From: Mycolicibacterium mageritense
GTDB taxonomy: Bacteria; Actinomycetota; Actinomycetes; Mycobacteriales; Mycobacteriaceae
Direction: 5' to 3'
Length of the DNA: 64,000 bases
Assembly: GCF_010727475.1 (NCBI RefSeq)
Contig: NZ_AP022567.1
Coordinates: forward strand, 4,092,001-4,156,000
Shown here: one piece after another, positions 44,944 to 51,521 of the stretch
How positions within the stretch are numbered: position 1 is the stretch's first letter
How the letters are laid out: each line of letters opens with the position of its first letter
Notes under the pieces: generated by a model
Told to the model about the DNA's origin: nothing
Databases searched by the model: none
The model's input: only the letters and a program-made list of their open reading frames with translations
Program-made: the position numbers and the translations under genes

Positions 44944-45168
44944 TTAGGACTTGCGACCGACCACCAGGTACGCCGCGGGAAGCACGCCCGAGGTGCTCAG
45001 CACGCCGAGAGCGCTGCCCCACAGCCACTTTGGTCCGTTGACCTGATCGGCATCACGGCCCGCGAGGTCGCGCAGGGCCCAGGCGCGCAGCCCGGCGTCC
45101 ACCGCGGCCAGGCCGACGATCGTTGCCTTGGCGGTGGGGGACAGGTCGTTCCAGCGATTCTTGGCCAC
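44944..45168 (-). CDS. Small membrane protein (74 aa)
   Basis: A 74-aa protein with two hydrophobic segments (ATIVGLAAVDAGLRAWALRD and WGSALGVLSTSGVLPAAYLV) and basic ends. GTG start follows AAAGGAAG. Resembles small mycobacterial membrane proteins of unknown role. It shares the 100-bp upstream region with the first Y RNA gene, in the opposite direction. Confidence 0.75.
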   Translation of the reverse strand: MAKNRWNDLSPTAKATIVGLAAVDAGLRAWALRDLAGRDADQVNGPKWLWGSALGVLSTSGVLPAAYLVVGRKS

Positions 45169-45257
45169 TGCTGACTTCCTTTCGTTCGGATGTATCTCTT
45201 TCACGGTAGCGGCCGTCGGGCGCGCGAAAATCAGTCGCGAACCGGGTGGTGTCCGCG

Positions 45258-45263
45258 TACCGT
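45258..45263 (+). promoter_or_regulatory. -10 element of Y RNA 1
   Basis: TACCGT (TAnnnT) with a matching TACTGT at 45499-45504 before the second RNA. The surrounding 20 bp are conserved between the two copies. Confidence 0.45.
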
Positions 45264-45268
45264 ACTGC

Positions 45269-45420
45269 GGGCCTGGTGATGTGGGCCGATGTTGATCGGT
45301 TACCACTGTTACTGGAGAGGTCGCGGGTTCGAATCCTGCCCGCCCTACCTGGGGCGGTAGCTCAGTCTGGTAGAGCTCTTTACTTCCGGTTGGCGTTCAC
45401 ACGCTCACATCACTTGGCGC
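45269..45420 (+). ncRNA. Y RNA (YrlA-like), copy 1
   Basis: About 150 nt. The terminal stem pairs GTGATGTG (45276-45283) with CACATCAC (45406-45413), extended outward by GCC/GGC pairing. Inside is a circularly permuted tRNA-like module: T arm with loop TTCGAAT, then CCGCCC paired with GGGCGG through loop TACCTG, then D arm GGTAGCTCAGTCTGGTAGAGC. Conserved elements GATCGGTTACCAC and TTCACACGC are shared with copies 2 and 3. Such RNAs bind Ro60 proteins, and the Ro60 gene lies 390 bp downstream. Confidence 0.82.
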
Positions 45421-45510
45421 ACAGTTTCTTTGCCGCCATCGTCCGTCCTCTCGAACAGTGCTCCGATAATTCGCTGGCCTTCCGGCATTTGCGCGCGTAC
45501 TGTTCTGCGA

Positions 45511-45653
45511 GGCCGGTGATGTGAGCCGGATGTTGATCGGTTACCACTACGGATGGAGAGGTCGCGGGTTCGAATCCCGCCCGCCCTCGGGCGGTAGCTC
45601 AGTGGCAGAGCGCTTTTTCCGGTCGATGCTTCACACGCCCACATCGCTTGGCC
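45511..45653 (+). ncRNA. Y RNA (YrlA-like), copy 2
   Basis: About 143 nt. Stem GTGATGTG (45516-45523) with CACATCGC (45640-45647), in which one A-U pair of copy 1 becomes G-U; outer GGCC/GGCC pairs extend it. The tRNA-like module has a perfect T arm (GCGGG, loop TTCGAAT, CCCGC), a CCGCC/GGCGG acceptor-like hairpin and D arm GCTC/GAGC. Compensating changes against copy 1 support the fold. Confidence 0.82.
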
Positions 45654-45665
45654 CACAACTACATT

Positions 45666-45774
45666 GCCGCGGGCCGGAAGTCGGTCGGTTATCTGGTGTA
45701 TTTCAAAGGTTCGATTCCCTTGCGCAGCAGTCTCGCCTGCTGCGAGTCCGGTTGACGCCTCACACGCTCGCGGC
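45666..45774 (+). ncRNA. Y RNA-like copy 3, shorter and without a D arm
   Basis: About 109 nt. The stem has changed on both sides (GCCGCG, 45666-45671, with CGCGGC, 45769-45774), yet the conserved blocks GGCCGGAAGT...CGGTTATC and CCGGTTGACG...CACACGCT keep their places. The module has a T arm (loop TTCGATT) and a GCAGCAG/CTGCTGC hairpin, but the D arm is missing. Ends 36 bp before the Ro60 start, so it may lie in the mRNA leader. Confidence 0.68.
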
Positions 45775-45810
45775 TGACCCGTAAAGCTCGACAACGAAAG
45801 GAGTAGCCCC

Positions 45811-47505
45811 ATGGACATTCTGAAGACGATCAACGTGCGCTGGACGCCACAGTCGCGTGCCGCGAAGCCGGAGCAGGTGCGCAATGCCGCTGGTGGCTAC
45901 ACCTTTTCGGTCGATGACTGGGCCCGGGTGCACCGTTTCCTCACCCTGGGTACCGATGGAGGCACCTACTACACGGGCGACCGCGAGCTGACCCGGGACA
46001 ACGCCGACGTCGTGCTGCGGGCCGCCGCGGCCGACCCGGTTGGCCTGGTGAACCGCATCGTCGAGGTGTCGGAGGCCGGCCGGGCGCCCAAGGCCAACCC
46101 GGCCCTGTTCGCGCTGGCGATCGCGGCCTCTGCCGAGGACGTCGACGGCCGGCGGGCGGCGCTGGCTGCGCTGCCGCGGGTGGCGCGCACCGGAACCCAT
46201 CTGTTCCTGTTCGCCGGTTACGTCGAGCAGTTCCGCGGGTGGGGCCCGACGCTGCGTCGCGCGGTCGGTGCGTGGTACACCGATCGGCCTGTCGATCAGC
46301 TGGCCTACCAGCTGGTGAAGTACCGGCAGCGTGGTGGCTGGAGCCACCGTGACCTGTTGCGGCTGGCCAGCCCGGGCGGGATCGTCGATCCGGCCCGTCG
46401 GATGGCGGTCAACTGGGCCGTGGGCAAGGGTCTCGGTGACTACGCCGAGGCGCCCGTGCGGTTGACCGGTGCCGAGCTCAAGGCGGGACGGCGCAGCGCT
46501 GTTCGGCCGGTGCTCCAGACCGAGGTCGTGCCCGGCGAGTTGGCCATCATCGCTGACTTCGAGGCCGCGCAGGCGGCGTCGACGGCAGCGGAGTGGGTCG
46601 GCATCGTCGAGCGGGGCAACGGTGTGCCGTGGGAGATGCTGCCCGACGCGGCGCTGGCCGAGCCGGCGGTGTGGGAGGCGCTCATCGCCCGCGGGATGCC
46701 GCAGACGGCGCTGATGCGTCAGCTGCCGCGGCTGACCCGGCTCGGGCTGCTGTCCGGCGCGGTCGGCGAGACCGTGGCGGCGCAGCTGGCCGACGCCGAT
46801 CGGCTGTCGCGGGCCCGAGTGCACCCCGTGAACGTCCTTGTGGCGCAGCGTACCTACGCTTCCGGGCAGGGTGCGCGGGGCCAGGGCTCGTGGACGCCCG
46901 TCGCGCGGATCTCCGATGCGCTCGACGCCGCGTTCTACGCGGCCTACGGCGCGGTGCGGCCGGCAGGCAAGCGGACACTGCTGGCACTCGACATCTCGGG
47001 TTCGATGGGAATGCGCGTGTCGGGCCTGCCGGTGACGTGCCGGGAGGCGTCGGCGGCGCTGGCCATGGTGACCGCGGCCACCGAGCCGCAGCACCGCATC
47101 ATCGGGTTCACCGCGGGCAGCCGGGGTTACCCGGACACTGCGGTGACCGAGCTGGATATCAGCCCGCGGCGTCGACTCGACGACGTGTGCCGGTACACGG
47201 CCGGGTTGCCGATGGGTGCGACGGACTGCGCGCTGCCGATGGTCTGGGCGCGCAAGCACCGGGTGAAGGTGGACACGTTCCACATCTACACCGACAACGA
47301 GACCTGGTACGGAGACATCCATCCGCAACAGGCGCTGGAGCGGTACCGCCAGAAGATGGGAATCGACGCGCGGCTCGTGGTGGTGGCAATGACCGCGACC
47401 GGCAACTCGATCGCCGATCCGGCTGACCCGCGCCAGCTCGACATCTCCGGGTTCGACTCGGCGGTGCCGACGCTGCTCGCGGATTTCTCGCGCGGCGACA
47501 TCTAG
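45811..47505 (+). CDS. Ro60 ortholog (TROVE domain plus VWA)
   Basis: A 564-aa Ro60/Rsr protein. Residues about 14-365 form the ring-shaped TROVE HEAT-repeat domain (YTFSVDDWARVHRFLTLGTDGGTYY; RGGWSHRDLLRL near 174; RLTRLGLL near 307). Residues 385-560 form a VWA domain with MIDAS LDISGSMG (Asp394, Ser396, Ser398). It binds Y RNAs and misfolded RNAs and helps RNA decay nucleases in bacteria. AAAGGAG precedes the ATG. Three Y RNA genes stand directly upstream. Confidence 0.93.
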   Translation: MDILKTINVRWTPQSRAAKPEQVRNAAGGYTFSVDDWARVHRFLTLGTDGGTYYTGDRELTRDNADVVLRAAAADPVGLVNRIVEVSEAGRAPKANPALFALAIAASAEDVDGRRAALAALPRVARTGTHLFLFAGYVEQFRGWGPTLRRAVGAWYTDRPVDQLAYQLVKYRQRGGWSHRDLLRLASPGGIVDPARRMAVNWAVGKGLGDYAEAPVRLTGAELKAGRRSAVRPVLQTEVVPGELAIIADFEAAQAASTAAEWVGIVERGNGVPWEMLPDAALAEPAVWEALIARGMPQTALMRQLPRLTRLGLLSGAVGETVAAQLADADRLSRARVHPVNVLVAQRTYASGQGARGQGSWTPVARISDALDAAFYAAYGAVRPAGKRTLLALDISGSMGMRVSGLPVTCREASAALAMVTAATEPQHRIIGFTAGSRGYPDTAVTELDISPRRRLDDVCRYTAGLPMGATDCALPMVWARKHRVKVDTFHIYTDNETWYGDIHPQQALERYRQKMGIDARLVVVAMTATGNSIADPADPRQLDISGFDSAVPTLLADFSRGDI

Positions 47506-47510
47506 CGGAG

Positions 47511-47544
47511 TCGGGGGTGACGGCCTTGGGGTCGTCACCCCCGA
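47511..47544 (+). terminator. Terminator after the Ro60 gene
   Basis: Fifteen-pair stem (arm TCGGGGGTGACG plus inner pairs) with loop TTGG, 5 bp after the stop. Confidence 0.75.
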
Positions 47545-47603
47545 TCTCGATGCAGTACTTGTGCCACTGGTGTCACGCCTGTCACCGCGGGGGTCGTGGC
47601 GTC

Positions 47604-47638
47604 GTTCTGCCCGGCTGTTAGCGACAATGTCGCAGAAC
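47604..47638. repeat. Palindromic repeat, copy A
   Basis: CCCGGCTGTTAGCGAC followed by AATGTCGCAGAA, flanked by GTTCTGC/GCAGAAC. Copy C at 47870-47897 is its inverse complement with 27 of 28 bases matching. The core GCGAC-NNN-GTCGC is itself a palindrome. Confidence 0.65.
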
Positions 47639-47735
47639 GCGCCTCGTGGGCCACTTGAACCGCATGCGGCGCACACGAAACATCCCACCAGCCCGACGAG
47701 CCTCAGAAGTCGTGCTGTTGCTCATGTGTCCCGTG

Positions 47736-47773
47736 CCTGGCTGTCCGCGACTTTGTCGCGCTAAAGCGGGCAG
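47736..47773. repeat. Palindromic repeat, copy B, inside an outer inverted repeat
   Basis: Related core GCGACTTTGTCGC with CTGGCTGT at the left. It stands within a 10-bp inverted repeat AGCCTCAGAA (47699-47708) and TTCTGAGGCT (47780-47789). Confidence 0.55.
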
Positions 47774-47869
47774 TTAGATTTCTGAGGCTGGAGTTACGTG
47801 GGTGCGCCAGTGCGTCTGGAGTGTCTGTTGCCAATAGGTTGATGGGCTTGGAGATACGGGTGTGGCGGT

Positions 47870-47897
47870 TTCTGCGACTTTGTCGCTAACAGCCGGG
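47870..47897. repeat. Palindromic repeat, copy C
   Basis: Inverse complement of copy A with one mismatch. The 445-bp stretch 47506-47950 between the Ro60 and small membrane protein genes holds these repeats and a terminator but no convincing gene. Confidence 0.65.
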
Positions 47898-47950
47898 CAC
47901 AACGACACCATCCTCGGAAGCTGTGACTGGTGAGACCAACCGGGCGGTTC

Positions 47951-48277
47951 CTATTCCGAAACCACGAAGACGAACAGCGCGATCGTGAGCAGTGTGTAGA
48001 CCGGCACGCTCACCAGGAATGCCCTGAGCCACAGTCGGCGGGGAAAGATCAGCGGCACGAGCAAGCTCAGCACGAGGCCGATCGGGATGGACAGGATCGA
48101 CCCGAAGACGATGCCATAGCCGTGGACGTCACCGCTGTTCGGATTGAATCGGCTGTCCAGCACCATTCCCACCGTGAACAGATAGGCCGTCGCGCACGCG
48201 GACGCGAACACCCCGGCCACGATGCGGATGGCCAGATCGACTTCCGAGCGCTGGTTGGCCGGCGGCAACGGGTACAT
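47951..48277 (-). CDS. Small membrane protein (108 aa)
   Basis: A 108-aa protein with three hydrophobic segments (IVAGVFASACATAYLFTVG, YGIVFGSILSIPIGLVLSLL, FLVSVPVYTLLTIALFVFV). No known motif. Located between the Ro60 and SNF2 genes; role unknown. Confidence 0.7.
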   Translation of the reverse strand: MYPLPPANQRSEVDLAIRIVAGVFASACATAYLFTVGMVLDSRFNPNSGDVHGYGIVFGSILSIPIGLVLSLLVPLIFPRRLWLRAFLVSVPVYTLLTIALFVFVVSE

Positions 48278-48325
48278 GGATCAAGGATGCCAGCGGTCGC
48301 GGGTGCGCCGGCCCACAGATTTCGG

Positions 48326-50281
48326 CTACCGCCGCAACCGTTCCTGCTCGGCTCGCACCAGCTCGTCCTGATGCGGCGGCGCGGCGTCTTTGTCTACCGA
48401 AAGCCTGCGCAGCGGCTCGTCGATGCTGCCCCTGGCCAGCAGTCGGTACACCCGCACGGTGTGCAGCTCGCTGATCCGCTGGGTGCGCCCGATGACCTGT
48501 CGTTCGGTGCGTGGCCGCCAGTGTGGTTCGGCGACGATCACGACGAGCGCGGCCGACAGCCGGTGCAGATCAAGGGGGCCGGCGTCGATGTGGGCGAGCA
48601 GGGTGGCCTGGCCAGGGTGGGTGGCGAATTCGTCGACCAGCGCCTGGCGGTCCGGAACGGTTTCGTCGAGCGGTCCGAAGATGCTGCCGGACAGCGCTTT
48701 CCGAATCACCGCGAGTACCGGGGCAAACTGCGAGAACACCACGACCTTGGCACCGTTGATGTGGGCCTCGGCGGTGAGCTCGATCAGGCGGTCGAGTTTC
48801 GCGGCGGGCTCGGGTGAACCCGACGGCCACGCCCCCTGCCGGATCGCGGTGAAGTTCCCGCTGCCGACCGCGCGCCGGTAGCGTTCCCGATCGGTACCGG
48901 CGAACCGCACCCATTCGTCCGTCGAGACCCGTAGTGGCAGTTCGTCGACGACGTCGCGGTAATCCCGGCGCAGGTACACCCGGTCCACCGCGCGGCGGAA
49001 CGCGATGGAACCGCGTGATCCGGCGTTCGGGGCGACCTTGCCTGCGACGTCGGGTTGCAGGAAGTCGACGAGGTTGCGGAAGCCGTCGATCCGGTTGTGC
49101 ATCGGCACACCGGACAGGAACACGACGCGATCCTCCGACGTCAGCACGTTGCGCACGGCCCTGGCGCGGTCGGACTTCGGGTCGCGCAGCAGGTGCGCCT
49201 CGTCGACGATCACCAGGTTCGGCCGTTCGGGCAGCTTGACGCGCTGCAGCGTGGTGAACGTGACAATCGCCAAGCCGCCGTTGACTTTCCACTCGGCAAG
49301 CCGGGCCTCGCGTTGACTCCCGCGGATCTCGATGGGGGTGAGCGCGGTGTGCTTGGTGGCCTCCTCGGCCCAGTGGATGCTCAGGTTCGCCGGGCAGACC
49401 ACCAGGATGTGACGCTGCTTGTCGGCTGCGGCCAGGTGGGCCGCGACCGCGAGCGCCTGCACGGTTTTGCCCAGGCCCAGTTCGTCGCACAGCAGAACCC
49501 GCTGCCGGGTCAGGGCGTACTGCGCGCCGAACAGTTGGTAGCCGCGCAATTGCGTGCGCAGCAGCGAACGGTCGAGGTTGGTCTGCTCTGCCTCCGCCGC
49601 GACGTCGGCGCCGACGAAGCCATGTTCGGCATCGACATCGGTTGTACCTGACGCGAATTCGTTCAGTAGCCGGTCGATGGGTGCGGGGTCGGACCGGTAG
49701 GTGGCCCATACGTCGGATTCGGCGCTGCGGGCCTCCTCGATGCGGTCGATCAGCTCGATGACCTTGTCGGCGGCGGGATCCGGCTCCGCAGCCACTTGCG
49801 GTTCGCGCGTGTGACGCGGTCCGGTGCCGCGGATCCGCACCCGGGGCAGTTGGCGGCGCAACTGCTTGACCGGTGCGTCGACACGGGCGAGAGCGAGCAG
49901 GTTGGTCAGCAGCGCGGTGTCGCGTTCGGGATCCAGCCGTGGGTGCACCCTGGAGCGGAAGTGGTCGGCCTGAGCCTGGGCGGCGGCCTGTACGGCCTGC
50001 GCCGTCGCGATGTCGACCCCGGGCACCTGCGTGAGGATGCGGGCGGGCACGGTGTGGATCTCGGCGACGGTGCGAAACTGCGAGTTGGCCAGCCCGCCGA
50101 TGCGGGCTCCCGGGGCCAGGTACGGACGCAGGCTGTCGATCGGTGCCGACTGCAAGGCCCGCGACACCAAGTCGTCGGCGCCGGTGCGGATCTGGGCGGC
50201 GACTTCCACGCGGAGTTTGCCGATGTCCGCGAGAATGCCCTCGGCTCGGCGGATCAGGTCGGTGGGGTCGGCGCGATCCAT
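48326..50281 (-). CDS. SNF2-family helicase-like ATPase (651 aa)
   Basis: Superfamily 2 protein. The N-terminal 200 residues include a helix-hairpin-helix-like run (ILTQVPGVDIATAQAVQAAA). The motor has Walker A CDELGLGKTVQ near residue 268, DEAH box VIVDEAHLL near residue 360 and motif VI QVIGRTQRISEL near residue 610. The latter differs from the usual arginine-finger GR.HRIGQ but keeps arginines. It probably remodels DNA-protein complexes; no nuclease domain is visible. It stands beside two small regulators. Confidence 0.87.
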   Translation of the reverse strand: MDRADPTDLIRRAEGILADIGKLRVEVAAQIRTGADDLVSRALQSAPIDSLRPYLAPGARIGGLANSQFRTVAEIHTVPARILTQVPGVDIATAQAVQAAAQAQADHFRSRVHPRLDPERDTALLTNLLALARVDAPVKQLRRQLPRVRIRGTGPRHTREPQVAAEPDPAADKVIELIDRIEEARSAESDVWATYRSDPAPIDRLLNEFASGTTDVDAEHGFVGADVAAEAEQTNLDRSLLRTQLRGYQLFGAQYALTRQRVLLCDELGLGKTVQALAVAAHLAAADKQRHILVVCPANLSIHWAEEATKHTALTPIEIRGSQREARLAEWKVNGGLAIVTFTTLQRVKLPERPNLVIVDEAHLLRDPKSDRARAVRNVLTSEDRVVFLSGVPMHNRIDGFRNLVDFLQPDVAGKVAPNAGSRGSIAFRRAVDRVYLRRDYRDVVDELPLRVSTDEWVRFAGTDRERYRRAVGSGNFTAIRQGAWPSGSPEPAAKLDRLIELTAEAHINGAKVVVFSQFAPVLAVIRKALSGSIFGPLDETVPDRQALVDEFATHPGQATLLAHIDAGPLDLHRLSAALVVIVAEPHWRPRTERQVIGRTQRISELHTVRVYRLLARGSIDEPLRRLSVDKDAAPPHQDELVRAEQERLRR

Positions 50282-50349
50282 GGCTTCCTATCTTCGCACC
50301 TCACCGCGACCTGCGAAGCGCTGACTTCGGCAGCGACGGCTGGCGACGG

Positions 50350-50604
50350 CTACAAGTCGTCGACGTGGATCAAACCGTCCTGGAGCGCGCGGGCGACCAG
50401 AGCGGCCTTGGTCGGTGCGGGGCGTCCGACCGCCGCGTACTTTGCCCGCACGCGCTGCAGGTGCGTGCGCACGGTGGTCGGGGCGATGTGCAGCGCCCGG
50501 GCCACACCGTCCTTGCTGTCGGTGCGGAACCATGCGATGAGGACTTCCTTCTCGCGCGGCGCCAGCTCCGGCCGTGGCTTCGCGCCAGTGCCTGAACCGT
50601 CCAT
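50350..50604 (-). CDS. Small LuxR-type helix-turn-helix protein (84 aa)
   Basis: Only the LuxR DNA-binding domain is present: LAPREKEVLIAWFRTDSKDGVARALHIAPTTVRTHLQRVRAKY. ATG chosen for GGAGGGGG upstream. Opposite to a response-regulator-like gene over a divergent region with a 21-bp hairpin-shaped palindrome. Confidence 0.85.
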   Translation of the reverse strand: MDGSGTGAKPRPELAPREKEVLIAWFRTDSKDGVARALHIAPTTVRTHLQRVRAKYAAVGRPAPTKAALVARALQDGLIHVDDL

Positions 50605-50668
50605 TGCGCCCCCTCCTGACGTGCGCGCAAATTTTCTGGGGTTATCGTCCGATCGGAGGACAGCCGAG

Positions 50669-50689
50669 TCAGGTGTGCTCCTCACCTGA
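50669..50689. promoter_or_regulatory. Palindrome TCAGGTG-N7-CACCTGA in the divergent regulator region
   Basis: Perfect 7-bp arms with a 7-base spacer, 65 bp before the LuxR-type start and 78 bp before the receiver-like gene. A binding site for either protein is plausible. Confidence 0.5.
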
Positions 50690-50766
50690 TTCGGTCAGGA
50701 GTGGTTTTCTGAACGGCTTGCAATGAATTCGTCGGCAAGATCATGCCTGATATCGGAGTATTAGCT

Positions 50767-51498
50767 ATGGATCGCGGCCTGCGCATTCTGGTTGCGTCCC
50801 CACTGGGACGCATCGTCGCGCCGTCAGTGGCTGCCGCGTTTCCGGCGTGGGAGATCGACGTCGCCGAGGATCGCGAGTCCGTGCGCCGCCAGGTCATCGG
50901 CCGGGTGCGGTTCGATGTCGTGATCGCCGATCTGGTGTGGAACAACCCGGAACTGGAGTTCACGTTCGACGGCCTCGACGTGATCGACGTGTTGCACGAG
51001 GCAAATCGGCTGGCGCCGGTGATCCTTGCGCGGCAGGGCCATTCCATGGAACTCGATCTGCTCGACGAGGCGCGCTTGCGGCCCGAAGTGGTGTCGGTGT
51101 TCCACAAGTCGGCGGGTACCGGCGAGCTGCCTGCGTTGATCCGGGACGCCGCCGTCGGGAAGTCCCACCCCACTCCGCCGGCGTCCCGCAAGCCTCCGCT
51201 GTACGAGTTGTTCCGGGGACGCAAGGGACAGACGGCAGGACGCATGGCCGGTGCCATCGCCGCGGGCCGAGCTTCCGACAGTGCCACGTTGGCCACGGCC
51301 GCCGGCGTTGGCGTCAACACCGCAACCAAGGTGGCGACGCACTATCTGGGTCCGATCATCCGGCAGCGCGGCGAGCATGACCCGACGGTGCCGTTGACCC
51401 TGCCCGCGGTCTATCGGTGGTGTGGTCTGCACGCCCGCTATCTCGTGAGCTGGTGCCGGCGCAACGGCCATGTCGAAGTGCTGGGGTTCGGTCGCTGA
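50767..51498 (+). CDS. Response-regulator-like protein with C-terminal DNA-binding domain (243 aa)
   Basis: Receiver-like fold at the N-terminus (LRILVASPLGRIVAPSVAAAFP; FDVVIADLVWNN), then a linker and a C-terminal helix-turn-helix region (SATLATAAGVGVNTATKVATHYL). Acidic pocket residues differ from a classic receiver, so phosphorylation is uncertain. ATG 50767 used; ATG 50743 is an alternative. Paired with the small LuxR protein and the SNF2 gene. Confidence 0.75.
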   Translation: MDRGLRILVASPLGRIVAPSVAAAFPAWEIDVAEDRESVRRQVIGRVRFDVVIADLVWNNPELEFTFDGLDVIDVLHEANRLAPVILARQGHSMELDLLDEARLRPEVVSVFHKSAGTGELPALIRDAAVGKSHPTPPASRKPPLYELFRGRKGQTAGRMAGAIAAGRASDSATLATAAGVGVNTATKVATHYLGPIIRQRGEHDPTVPLTLPAVYRWCGLHARYLVSWCRRNGHVEVLGFGR

Positions 51499-51521
51499 CC
51501 TCAGTTAGGGGAGGCCGAGAG

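Noticed and set aside
45300..45640. Possible ordinary tRNA genes from the GGTAGCTCAG and GGTTCGAATC boxes
   Set aside because: The T arm comes before the D arm and no anticodon arm lies between; the order is permuted and fits Y RNA modules.
50605..50766. Toxin-antitoxin pair from the small LuxR protein and neighbour
   Set aside because: Genes are divergent, not coupled, and both look like DNA-binding regulators.
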